Part shown: in pieces, positions 1 through 6,941 of the stretch
Layout: each line of letters begins with the position of its first letter
Numbering within the stretch: the stretch's first letter is position 1
DNA from: an uncultured Clostridia bacterium
GTDB taxonomy: Bacteria; Bacillota; Clostridia; Oscillospirales; JAAYOS01
Reading direction: 5' to 3'
DNA: 51,802 bases
Assembly (NCBI GenBank): GCA_947630675.1
Contig: CANRIN010000007.1
Span: forward strand, 1-51,802
Notes under the pieces: generated by a model
Database searches by the model: none
Told to the model about the DNA's origin: nothing
Seen by the model: the letters and a program-made list of their open reading frames with translations, nothing else
Position numbers and translations under genes: made by a program

Positions 1-1202
1 TTGAAGCCCTCGGGCACCGAGGGGTCGCGCATCCACCCCGCATAGACCGTGATGCTGCCCTGTATCCATTCGCCCGGAACGACGTCGTGAGTCTCATCCT
101 CCGGGTCGTCGAACCATGCCACGAAGAGATAGCCTTCCCGCGTGGGCTCGCTCGGCAAGATGGTGTTGAACTTCTCCCCGCCCTTTATCTGCGCCGTCGC
201 CGGGCCGGTGAGCTCTCCTCCGTTCGGGTCGAAGGTGACGGTGTATGTCGGCTTCTCTCCCTTGGTGTAGAAGTAGGAATTCGGATACCCCTCTATCTCC
301 ACCCCGTCAAAGATGCCGAACCAGTGGTAGCGGTATATCGTACCGGAGTTCATCCACATTCCGAGGTCCTTCTCGGTGTCGAACCAGAAGTAGAACTTCG
401 TGTCCGAGGCCTTCACCTTCGTTACGGGGAAGCTGTACTCCATGATCGGGTTCCAGTAGTAGTCCATCAGGCGGATGCCGATGCGCGTCACCGACACCCC
501 GGCGGGCTTCTCCACATACCCGACGGTCGTTCCGCCGTGCTCGCGGTTCTCCATGCGGTCGCCCCACGGGTCGCCGTTATCCGGAAGGGAGAACTTCACC
601 TCGCTCACGTTCGAGGAGGTCCCGATGCCGCCGATATTCTCCGACCCGCCGCCCGAGCTGCTCGAGTCGAGGTCCGCAAGGTGTATGACGTGCGCGCGCA
701 TATCGCAGCTCTTCGTATGCTCGTAGGCGGTATTGACGTTCAGCTTATACACCTTGTTGTTCATGGCTCCGTTGTGCGCGTAGAAGGTCGCGCGTCCCTG
801 CGAGTCAAAGCCGCCGCAGAGGAGTATGTGCGGCCGCGTATTGTGCGTCGCGCAGTACTGCACGACCGGGTCGCCGGGGGAGAGTATCCCCTCGTTGAGT
901 GACTTTGTCGCATAGCCGTTCTTGTCGAGCTTCAGCTCGACCTCGGGCAGATATGTCGAATTACTGATGGCTTTCATACATCTGCCGGTGGTCGTCTGCA
1001 CCTTCATGTCAACTCCGCCCGCCATAACGCAGCGCGAGACGAACTCGGCGCAGAGGCCTTTGCCGTCGTTCCAGTGCGCCTTCGCGTAGCTGAGTGCCGC
1101 CGACGCGTCGTAAGACGTCGTCTTGGCGGCGGCTCCGAGCGCCGGGAGCATCGCGACGACCGTGAGGAGCGCCAAAACGAAAGCGACTATTCTCTTTTTC
1201 AT
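1..1202 (-). CDS. Secreted amidase-like protein with an InlB-type repeat (3' end outside window)
   Basis: Reads leftwards off the window edge; about 400 residues are visible and the C-terminus is missing. The ATG at 1202 has an AAGGGG ribosome site about 10 bases upstream. Residues 1-26 form a signal peptide (MKKR, hydrophobic run, ALGAAA). Residues about 35-150 look like a papain-fold peptidoglycan amidase of the CHAP/Amidase_6 type: GLCAEFVS with Cys51 as likely nucleophile, His125 in RPHILLCGGF, and YAHN at 141-144. After a Ser/Gly linker and a beta-rich stretch, residues about 330-395 match a Listeria-Bacteroides (InlB B) repeat, with FDPNGGELTG and GYLFVAWFDD. This suggests a cell-surface or cell-wall enzyme. 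The fold assignment rests on motif spacing only; the substrate is unknown. It is divergent from gph. Confidence 0.75.
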   Translation of the reverse strand, partial: MKKRIVAFVLALLTVVAMLPALGAAAKTTSYDASAALSYAKAHWNDGKGLCAEFVSRCVMAGGVDMKVQTTTGRCMKAISNSTYLPEVELKLDKNGYATKSLNEGILSPGDPVVQYCATHNTRPHILLCGGFDSQGRATFYAHNGAMNNKVYKLNVNTAYEHTKSCDMRAHVIHLADLDSSSSGGGSENIGGIGTSSNVSEVKFSLPDNGDPWGDRMENREHGGTTVGYVEKPAGVSVTRIGIRLMDYYWNPIMEYSFPVTKVKASDTKFYFWFDTEKDLGMWMNSGTIYRYHWFGIFDGVEIEGYPNSYFYTKGEKPTYTVTFDPNGGELTGPATAQIKGGEKFNTILPSEPTREGYLFVAWFDDPEDETHDVVPGEWIQGSITVYAGWMRDPSVPEGF

Positions 1203-1279
1203 ACCACCGCATCCCCTTCTTATATGCTTATATCTCTGCCGGCGGGTATCCCTCCCGCGCAGAACAACTATACACGGTA

Positions 1280-1308
1280 ATTATAGCACAGTGAGTACGG
1301 GATTTCCA
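1280..1308 (-). promoter_or_regulatory. Sigma-A-type promoter of the leftmost surface-protein gene
   Basis: On the minus strand TGGAAA (1308-1303) and TATAAT (1285-1280) are separated by 17 bases. This lies about 75 bases upstream of the ATG at 1202. The -10 is perfect and the -35 is weak. Confidence 0.55.
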
Positions 1309-1370
1309 CCGCTGTTTTTGCAATTTGTTCCGGTGCGGCGGACTTTTTTGCACCGGGAGAGCGCCGCCGC

Positions 1371-1398
1371 TTGCAAAATATCCTGATAATGGTATAAT
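1371..1398 (+). promoter_or_regulatory. Promoter of gph
   Basis: TTGCAA at 1371-1376 and TATAAT at 1393-1398, with a 16-base spacer, 65 bases before the gph start. The same TTGCAA -35 variant recurs at several promoters in this window. Confidence 0.6.
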
Positions 1399-1463
1399 AG
1401 CCGCAGACCGCCGCTCCGCCTTCGGCCGGCGCGGCTAGCCTTACGCATAAGGAGCCGCTTTCC

Positions 1464-2123
1464 ATGAAGTACAAAGCAGCCGTATTCGACCTAGACGGCA
1501 CCGTTCTCGACACTCTCGACGACCTTGCGGACGCGCTTAACTTCTCCCTCGCGGAGGAGGGCTTTCCCGTCCGCTCGTGGGACGAGGTGCGCGAGTTCGT
1601 CGGCAACGGTATCCGTAAGCTGATAGAGCGCGCCGTGCCCGCCGGGACGTCCACGGAGCGTACCGACGCCGTCCACCGCACCTTTACCGCGCGCTACTCG
1701 CGCTTCTGCTGCGAAAAGACCCGCCCGTATCCCGGTATAGACCGGCTTTTCCTGGCGCTTCGGGAGCAGAATACGGCCGTCGCCGTTCTCTCGAACAAGG
1801 ACGACGCCATCGTGAAGCTGCTCTGTGACAGATACTATCCCGGCCTTGTCGGCACGGCCGTCGGCGCGCGCGACGGCGTCGCGAAAAAGCCCGCACCGGA
1901 CGCGGTGTTCGACATACTCGGCGCTCTCGGCGTCCGCCCGTGCGAGGCTGTATATATAGGCGACTCGGACGTGGACTTCCTCACCGCGCGCAGCGCCGGC
2001 ACGGACTGCGTGCTTGTAAGCTGGGGATTTCGCCCGGCGGACGGGCTCCGCGCGCTCGACCCTGCCGTGCCGGTCGCGGACAGCGCGGAGGGGCTTGCGC
2101 GTCTGATACTCGACACGCCCTGA
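1464..2123 (+). CDS. gph: HAD-family phosphoglycolate phosphatase-like hydrolase
   Basis: 219 residues, the usual length for the Gph/PGP branch of haloacid dehalogenase phosphatases. Motif I is FDLDGT at 8-13, giving nucleophile Asp9 and acid/base Asp11. A helical cap follows (about 15-85). Motif II is VLSNKDD, motif III Lys lies in KKPAPDAV, and motif IV is GDSDVDF at 166-172. It likely removes phosphate from a small phosphorylated metabolite in the cytosol, with phosphoglycolate the family default; substrate specificity cannot be read from the motifs. AAGGAG precedes the ATG. It has its own promoter and no intrinsic terminator is visible before the Crp promoter. Confidence 0.85.
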   Translation: MKYKAAVFDLDGTVLDTLDDLADALNFSLAEEGFPVRSWDEVREFVGNGIRKLIERAVPAGTSTERTDAVHRTFTARYSRFCCEKTRPYPGIDRLFLALREQNTAVAVLSNKDDAIVKLLCDRYYPGLVGTAVGARDGVAKKPAPDAVFDILGALGVRPCEAVYIGDSDVDFLTARSAGTDCVLVSWGFRPADGLRALDPAVPVADSAEGLARLILDTP

Positions 2124-2203
2124 CGCATCGGAACCGATACGGCAGGTTGCCGCGAAAGCAGGACTTTTCGCGCGCTCCAAACGGCACATTCCACAAAAAT
2201 GAC

Positions 2204-2240
2204 GGCCGCGCTTGACAGCGCGGCCGCTCCGCGCTATAAT
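2204..2240 (+). promoter_or_regulatory. Consensus promoter overlapped by a GC-rich palindrome (crp-ABC operon)
   Basis: TTGACA (2212-2217) and TATAAT (2235-2240) are both perfect consensus with a 17-base spacer. A perfect inverted repeat with 9-bp arms (GGCCGCGCT / AGCGCGGCC, 2204-2225, 4-base centre) covers the -35 box. It may be an operator for an operon repressor, perhaps the Crp-like protein encoded next, but it does not resemble the classical CRP or FNR half-sites. Inference. Confidence 0.7.
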
Positions 2241-2278
2241 AGCGGCTGTAATAAATGTTACAGTTCGAAGGTGTTGAT

Positions 2279-2908
2279 ATGTTGACTGCGGAAATTGAAG
2301 AGATACTTCGCTCCGGCATCCTGTTTGACGGCTCGGATGTGCCGAAATGGCTTGCAGATGCGGCGGAGCGCGTGCCCTACTCGCGCGGAGACGTTATCTA
2401 CTCGCCGGCGGACTTCCGCCGCGCGCTCGGCATAGTCGTCTCCGGCCGGGTAGACGTGGAAAACGAGGCAGGCGTGCACCTCAACCGGCTCGGCCGGGGC
2501 GGGATGTTCGGCGTCGCGGCGGCGTTCGGCGAACCCGATCACTACATCTCGACCGTTCGGGCAGCGAGCGCGTGTGAAGTGCTCTTCATTCCGGGAATAC
2601 TTCTCGAGAGGCTTTTTCGCGAAAACCCGGACTGCGCGGTGCGCTACATCGGCTTTCTCACCGACCGCGTCCGCTTCCTGAACGCGAAGATTGAAAACTT
2701 CACCGCCCCGAATATTCCCAACGCGCTCGAGCTCTGGCTCGTAAGCGCGAGCGGCGGGAAGCCGACCTTCACCGTCCAGAGCTGGAGCGGCGTCAGCCGC
2801 GCGCTCGGCATATCGCGCACCTCGCTCTACCGCGCGCTCGACATTCTCGAACTGAACGGAAGGATCTCCCGGGACGGGAAAAATGTTACCATATTGGAGG
2901 ACAAATAA
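2279..2908 (+). CDS. Crp/Fnr-family transcriptional regulator
   Basis: 209 residues. Residues about 25-120 form the cNMP-binding-type beta roll (YSRGDVIYSP, GRGGMFGVAAAF). Then comes the long dimerisation helix, and a C-terminal winged HTH with recognition helix in SRALGISRTSLYRALDIL (about 162-185). I chose ATG 2279 because GAAGGTG sits directly upstream; an in-frame ATG at 2255 would lie only about 8 bases after the expected transcription start and lacks a ribosome site. No N-terminal FNR cysteine cluster is seen, so the ligand is unknown. The stop is one base from the start of the ABC substrate-binding gene, so it probably controls this operon. Confidence 0.88.
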   Translation: MLTAEIEEILRSGILFDGSDVPKWLADAAERVPYSRGDVIYSPADFRRALGIVVSGRVDVENEAGVHLNRLGRGGMFGVAAAFGEPDHYISTVRAASACEVLFIPGILLERLFRENPDCAVRYIGFLTDRVRFLNAKIENFTAPNIPNALELWLVSASGGKPTFTVQSWSGVSRALGISRTSLYRALDILELNGRISRDGKNVTILEDK

Positions 2909-2909
2909 G

Positions 2910-4019
2910 ATGAAAAGACGTATTATCGCACTTGTTCTTGCCGTAATGATGCTCGCGGCGCTCGCCGGCTGCGGCGGCGGAAGCACGACTTCCACCGAGC
3001 CCAGCACAGAGCCGAGCACCGCCGCTTCCACCGAGCCCACCGAAGCCGCCTCCGCCGAACCGAGCGAAGCCCCCTCCGAGGAGCCGTCGGCCGAGCCCTC
3101 CGAGGAAGCTCCCGCCGAGCCCGCCGAGATAAAGGTCGCGGCCATGAAGGGCCCGACGGCGATAGGTCTCCTCGGCCTCATGGATAAGTCGGACAACACC
3201 CCGGACGAGCTCACCGACACTTACACCTTCACCCTTGCGGACGCTCCGGACGAGGTCACGGGCGACATCATCCAGGGCAACTTCGACGCGGCGGTCGTTC
3301 CCACGAACCTCGCCGCCACCCTTTACAACCGCACCGAGGGTCAGGTCAAGATAGTCGCAAACGTCACCCTCGGCACCCTCTACCTCGTCACCACCCGCGA
3401 CGACATCTCGTCGGTCTCCGACCTCGAGGGGCTCACGATATGGTCCACCGGCCAGAACAGCACCCCCGAGTACGCGATAGCGTATATCCTCGAGAAGAAC
3501 GGCGTCACGGCGGACGTTCAGTTTGCCGCCGAGCCGAGCGAGGTCGCGGGTCTCTTCGCCGCCGGTACCGCCGACACCGCCGTCCTCCCGCAGCCCTTCG
3601 TCTCCAGCCTGCTCATGCAGAACGAGAACGTCCATGTCGCCCTCGACCTCACCGAGGAGTGGAGCGCCGTCAGCGAGAACGGCAGCGGCCTCGTGATGAG
3701 CGCCGTCATAGTCCAGCAGAAGTTTATAGACGAGCATCCGGACGCCTTCGCCCGCTTCATGAGCGAGTACGAGGCTTCGGTCGACTGGGTCACGGACGAG
3801 GCAAATCTTGACGCCGCCGCACAGCTCACCGAGAGCTACGGCATCGTCGGCAAGGCCGCCATGGCGAAGGCCGCTATACCCCAGTGCAACATCGTCTTCG
3901 AGTCGGGCGAGAGCATGAAGGCTCTGTCCGCCGGCTTCATCGAAGTTCTCTACAACGCCAACCCGCAGTCTGTGGGCGGCACGCTTCCGGGCGATGACCT
4001 CTACTATATCGCGCAGTAA
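2910..4019 (+). CDS. ABC transporter substrate-binding lipoprotein (NitT/TauT-like)
   Basis: 369 residues; GGAGGA precedes the ATG at 2910. The signal peptide ends in lipobox LAGC with Cys21 as the lipidated residue. A Ser/Thr/Glu/Pro-rich linker (about 25-75) holds it off the membrane. The rest resembles the NMT1/SsuA-type periplasmic-binding fold, including KGPTAIGLLGLMD, GNFDAAVVPTNLA and a hinge near SDLEGLTIW. It would deliver a small organic or anionic ligand to the permease encoded next. The ligand cannot be deduced; sulfonate, pyrimidine-precursor or nitrate-type substrates all occur in this family. Its coding end overlaps the permease start by 26 bases. Confidence 0.85.
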   Translation: MKRRIIALVLAVMMLAALAGCGGGSTTSTEPSTEPSTAASTEPTEAASAEPSEAPSEEPSAEPSEEAPAEPAEIKVAAMKGPTAIGLLGLMDKSDNTPDELTDTYTFTLADAPDEVTGDIIQGNFDAAVVPTNLAATLYNRTEGQVKIVANVTLGTLYLVTTRDDISSVSDLEGLTIWSTGQNSTPEYAIAYILEKNGVTADVQFAAEPSEVAGLFAAGTADTAVLPQPFVSSLLMQNENVHVALDLTEEWSAVSENGSGLVMSAVIVQQKFIDEHPDAFARFMSEYEASVDWVTDEANLDAAAQLTESYGIVGKAAMAKAAIPQCNIVFESGESMKALSAGFIEVLYNANPQSVGGTLPGDDLYYIAQ

Positions 4020-4788
4020 GCGGTGGCTCCGCACCGTCTGCGCCGCAGCGGTGTGGCTCGCGCTATGGCAGATATTGAGTATGATAATAGGGCTTGAGCT
4101 TTTACTGCCAAGCCCTATTTCTACTGTCACGCGGCTTTTCGAGCTCGCCTGCACCGGCACTTTCTGGGGCGCCGTCGGGCGGAGCCTCCTGAATATCCTC
4201 GCAGGATGGCTCCTCGGCGCGCTCGCGGGCGGACTTCTCGCGCTCGCGACGAACGCGAGCGCCGCCGTCCGCGCGCTGTTCCGCCCGATAATGAGCGTCG
4301 TCAAGGCGACGCCGGTGGCGAGCTTCGTGATGCTCGCGTTCGTGTGGATACGCAGCGCGCGCCTGCCCACCTTCTGCACCTTCCTCATGGTGCTGCCGGT
4401 GGTCTGGACGAACATCCACGAGGGTCTCGGCTCGGCGGACGCCGGACTTCTCGAGATGGCGCGGGCGTTCCGCCTCCGCCGCTCCGCCGTCTGGCGGACG
4501 ATACGCCTCCCCGCCCTCCTGCCGCACATCTTTGGCGCGGTGCGCGTGAGCCTCGGGTTTGCGTGGAAGGCCGGCGTCGCCGCGGAGGTCATAGCGCACG
4601 CGGGGCGGTCTATCGGCGGCTCGCTCTACGACGCGAAGCTCTACCTCAACACGGCGGACGTCTTCGCTTGGACCGCCGTGACGATAATCCTCTCGGTGCT
4701 CCTCGAACACGTCTGCGCCGCGCTTATGGACCGCGCCTCGCGCCGCCTAGGCGCGGCTGCCGACGTAAAGGAGGCGACGGCGGCATGA
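3994..4788 (+). CDS. ABC transporter permease (NitT/TauT-like, SsuC/TauC type)
   Basis: 264 residues with about six hydrophobic segments and the BPD_transp_1 EAA loop (EMARAFRLRRSAVWRTI, about 156-172) that docks the ATPase. PSPISTVTRLFEL near residue 36 is typical of SsuC/TauC permeases. The ATG at 3994 lies inside the substrate-binding gene and has only a weak ribosome site, so translation is probably coupled. Its TGA overlaps the ATG of the ATPase gene (ATGA). It forms the membrane channel of the importer. Confidence 0.88.
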   Translation: MTSTISRSKRWLRTVCAAAVWLALWQILSMIIGLELLLPSPISTVTRLFELACTGTFWGAVGRSLLNILAGWLLGALAGGLLALATNASAAVRALFRPIMSVVKATPVASFVMLAFVWIRSARLPTFCTFLMVLPVVWTNIHEGLGSADAGLLEMARAFRLRRSAVWRTIRLPALLPHIFGAVRVSLGFAWKAGVAAEVIAHAGRSIGGSLYDAKLYLNTADVFAWTAVTIILSVLLEHVCAALMDRASRRLGAAADVKEATAA

Positions 4789-5363
4789 GCATCGCATTTG
4801 AAAACGTCGGCTTCTCCTTCGGCAAGAAGAAGGTCTTTGACGGCTTTTCTCTGAAAATCCAGGACGGCGCGCGCGTCGCTCTGATGGGCGAGAGCGGGAG
4901 TGGGAAGTCCACACTTCTCCGTCTCGCGGCGGGGCTTCTCGCGCCGCAGACCGGGCGCGTCTCCGGCGTTCCCGAGAGGGTCGGGTTCGTGTTTCAGGAG
5001 AGCAGGCTTATTCCGCAGCTCACGGCGCTCGAGAACGTCCTTCTCGTGCTCGACGGCGTACCTGATGCGCGAGAGACGGCACAGGCTCTCCTTACAGAGC
5101 TCGGCCTCGGCGCGGAGCTCGATGCGCTTCCCGCGTCGCTTTCGGGCGGGATGGCGCGGCGCGTTGCGCTGGCGCGCGCCGTTGCGTACCCTTCCCCGCT
5201 TCTGCTGCTCGACGAGGCGTTCACCGGCCTTGACGAGGCGACGCGCCGCGCCGCCGCCGAGGTCGTCCTGCACCGCTCGGAGGGCAGGACGATACTCGCC
5301 GCCACCCACTCCGAGGAGGAGGCGGCGCTGCTCGGCGCAGAGATCGTCCGGCTCGGCCGGTAA
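4785..5363 (+). CDS. ABC transporter ATP-binding protein (NitT/TauT-like)
   Basis: 192 residues, short for the family (usually about 240-260) because the C-terminal part after the H-loop is trimmed. Walker A is GESGSGKST (35-43), Q-loop VFQES, signature LSGGM, Walker B LLLLDEA, and H-loop ATHSEEEA. AAAGGAGG precedes the ATG, which overlaps the permease stop. It powers the importer. The short length does not remove any catalytic motif. Confidence 0.9.
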   Translation: MSIAFENVGFSFGKKKVFDGFSLKIQDGARVALMGESGSGKSTLLRLAAGLLAPQTGRVSGVPERVGFVFQESRLIPQLTALENVLLVLDGVPDARETAQALLTELGLGAELDALPASLSGGMARRVALARAVAYPSPLLLLDEAFTGLDEATRRAAAEVVLHRSEGRTILAATHSEEEAALLGAEIVRLGR

Positions 5364-5387
5364 AATGATCCCACGGGAGGACTTGCT

Positions 5388-5741
5388 ATGGCACAGAACA
5401 ATGAACGCGTATTCGGGATGAAGTTTTCCAAGGTCTACCCGCTGCTTGTCGCAAAGGCGGAGCGGAAGGGCCGCACCCGCGCCGAGGTGGACGAGGTGAC
5501 GGGGTGGCTCACCGGCTACACTCCGGAGCAGCTCGAAGCGCTGCTCGGTTCGGACGTCGACTACCGCTCCTTCTTCGAAAACGCTCCCGCTCCGAACCCC
5601 CGGGCGGAGCTCGTCACCGGCGTCGTCTGCGGGGTGCGGGTCGAGACGATAGAGGACCCGCTCATGCGCGACATCCGCCGCCTCGACAAGCTCGTCGACG
5701 AGCTCGCGAAGGGCAAACCGACGGAGAAGATTCTGAGGTAA
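5388..5741 (+). CDS. DUF2200 family protein
   Basis: 117 residues, close to the usual full length of DUF2200. Characteristic stretches are [36 protein letters not shown]-type ITD (here [18 protein letters not shown]) and the end [10 protein letters not shown]. The protein is cytosolic, with no signal or membrane segment. Function is unknown in the family. It starts 24 bases after the ATPase gene behind GGGAGG, and a terminator follows, so it is probably the last gene of the Crp-ABC operon. Confidence 0.85.
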   Translation: MAQNNERVFGMKFSKVYPLLVAKAERKGRTRAEVDEVTGWLTGYTPEQLEALLGSDVDYRSFFENAPAPNPRAELVTGVVCGVRVETIEDPLMRDIRRLDKLVDELAKGKPTEKILR

Positions 5742-5755
5742 ATATGAGAACGCAA

Positions 5756-5790
5756 AAGCCGCCGGGATACGTTTCTGTACCCGGCGGCTT
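5756..5790 (+). terminator. Terminator-like hairpin after the Crp-ABC-DUF2200 operon
   Basis: An 11-bp stem AAGCCGCCGGG / CCCGGCGGCTT (5756-5766 with 5780-5790) closes a 13-base loop, 14 bases after the DUF2200 stop. Only a poor T tract follows (GATTTACTG), so efficiency is uncertain. Confidence 0.6.
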
Positions 5791-5830
5791 GATTTACTGC
5801 GCGATTCCCCGAAAATTTTTTCGCGCGGTA

Positions 5831-5859
5831 TTGCAATTTTGCAACCGTCCGATTATAAT
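5831..5859 (+). promoter_or_regulatory. Rightward promoter facing the ncRNA locus
   Basis: TTGCAA (5831-5836), 17-base spacer, perfect TATAAT (5854-5859). The transcript would start near 5866, run through the region complementary to the minus-strand RNA, and meet the terminator at 6050-6083 before the gene at 6173. Confidence 0.65.
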
Positions 5860-5871
5860 AAATTCGGAAGC

Positions 5872-5960
5872 AAAAAAGCGGCAGCGCCCCGGAGCTGCAA
5901 CTCCGAGGCGCCTGCACAGGTGCCTACAACACCTACACAGCGGCCTTTCGGCCGCACCGC
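5872..5960 (-). ncRNA. Candidate small structured RNA with own promoter and terminator
   Basis: About 89 bases with no plausible reading frame. Read on the minus strand it has a GCGGCC-GAAA-GGCCGC tetraloop hairpin, an AGGTG/CACCT hairpin, and an 11-bp stem (5911-5901 with 5894-5884) followed within a few bases by six T's (5877-5872). In that stem one pair is G-U in the minus-strand RNA but would be C-A in the plus-strand RNA, which favours the minus strand. The promoter at 5995-5967 fits. It resembles the layout of an antisense regulator or type I antitoxin, but no toxin peptide was recognised. It matches no small RNA family I know. Confidence 0.5.
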
Positions 5961-5966
5961 ACGCTC

Positions 5967-5995
5967 ATTATAACTTATTTTCTCCTCTTTTACAA
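5967..5995 (-). promoter_or_regulatory. Leftward promoter of the candidate small RNA
   Basis: On the minus strand TTGTAA (5995-5990), 17-base spacer, perfect TATAAT (5972-5967). Start expected near 5960. Confidence 0.65.
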
Positions 5996-6049
5996 GGGGA
6001 GTTTGGTTTTTATGTGCGTGTGCGCGTTCGGCGCGTTTGCGCCTCCGCA

Positions 6050-6083
6050 GCCGTGTAGGGACAAGCCCTGCGCGGCATTTTTG
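6050..6083 (+). terminator. Intrinsic terminator ahead of the NPCBM gene
   Basis: An 11-bp stem GCCGTGTAGGG / CCCTGCGCGGC (two G-U pairs, 5-base loop) is followed by ATTTTTGTTTT. It lies about 90 bases before the start at 6173. It would end the rightward transcript from 5831 or act as an attenuator in the leader of the next gene. Confidence 0.7.
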
Positions 6084-6172
6084 TTTTCCGCCGAACCTCG
6101 GCGCGGGAGGATGGCTTCCCAACTCCATCTCTCCCGCGCGCGGCGGCGAATCTACAAAGCGGAGGTAACAGC

Positions 6173-6871
6173 ATGAAAAGCACACGCAAAACGATCGTAA
6201 GAGTGGGAGCGCTCACGCTCGCACTCGCGTTGGTGTTCGCTCTGCCGATAGCGAGCGCCGCGATACTTATCCCAAAGACCATTGACGTCCGTACCGGAGT
6301 TACGATCGTCGCAGACGGAATCGAATATATTCCGACAAACGTCAACGGCGAGCGCGTTGATACGTTTCTGTACAACGGCACCACCTACGTTCCTATACGC
6401 GCCATGTCCGAGCTCTTCGGAAAGGGTGTGACCTGGGACGGCACGACCGGCACGGTCTATATCGGCGACAACCCGAATACGCACCAGTGGCTTCTTGACG
6501 TCTGCAAACCTTACAGAACTGATGTTTTCCGCGAATATCAAACCGTTACTATGGCCGGCAAAAAGTTTGCCCACGGCTTTATACTCGGCGAATATGCCTT
6601 AGGAGGTGGAGGTTATAACCCCGGTTATGCTGATTTCAATCTGGATTGCCGTTACAACACTCTGGAATTTGATATTGGGTGTCAAGACGGAAGCGCAGAA
6701 AATGCGGAACTCTACATTTACCTTGACGATCAGCTAGCTTATACAGTTGACTTAAACTGTGATATGTTGCCCGAACATCATGTAGTTCCGCTTAATGGTG
6801 CAATTACGATGAGGATTACTGGCACTCAATACACTTTATACTATCCTCTCGCCAACGTCGAAGTCCACTAA
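6173..6871 (+). CDS. Secreted protein: copper-amine-oxidase-like stalk domain plus NPCBM domain
   Basis: 232 residues; AGCGGAGG lies 9 bases before the ATG. Signal peptide 1-29 (ALALVFALPIASA). Residues about 40-100 match the copper amine oxidase N-terminal-like stalk domain common in Clostridia surface proteins (YIPTNVNGERVDTFLYNGT, YVPIRAMSELFG, VTWDGTTGTVYIG). Residues about 122-230 look like an NPCBM/NEW2 carbohydrate-binding module (GKKFAHGFILGE, FNLDCRYNTLEFDIG, AELYIYLDDQ). It has no catalytic domain and probably binds glycans at the cell surface. The leader contains a terminator and faces an antisense promoter, so expression may be controlled before translation. The second half is less GC-rich than neighbouring genes. 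Confidence 0.8.
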   Translation: MKSTRKTIVRVGALTLALALVFALPIASAAILIPKTIDVRTGVTIVADGIEYIPTNVNGERVDTFLYNGTTYVPIRAMSELFGKGVTWDGTTGTVYIGDNPNTHQWLLDVCKPYRTDVFREYQTVTMAGKKFAHGFILGEYALGGGGYNPGYADFNLDCRYNTLEFDIGCQDGSAENAELYIYLDDQLAYTVDLNCDMLPEHHVVPLNGAITMRITGTQYTLYYPLANVEVH

Positions 6872-6892
6872 GCGCCGTAAACCCGCAATCAA

Positions 6893-6938
6893 GCGCAAAA
6901 ACGAAGGAGAGGCTTTCGCCTCTCCTTCGTTTTTGCGC
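6893..6938. terminator. Bidirectional terminator between convergent genes
   Basis: A perfect 46-base palindrome: 21-bp arms from GCGCAAAAACGAAGG inward, around a TTTC loop. The A5 and T5 tracts inside the arms provide a T run after the stem on both strands. It serves the NPCBM gene (+) and the DHHW gene (-). Confidence 0.92.
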
Positions 6939-6941
6939 GTT

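Noticed and set aside
2255-2278. Upstream ATG as start of the Crp-like regulator
   Set aside because: Too close to the predicted transcription start and without a ribosome site; the ATG at 2279 has GAAGGTG at proper spacing.
6011-6172. Small peptide gene starting MCVCAFGAF in the leader before the NPCBM gene
   Set aside because: The frame runs through the terminator hairpin, spacing to the AAGGGGAG is long, and it resembles no toxin or leader peptide I know.
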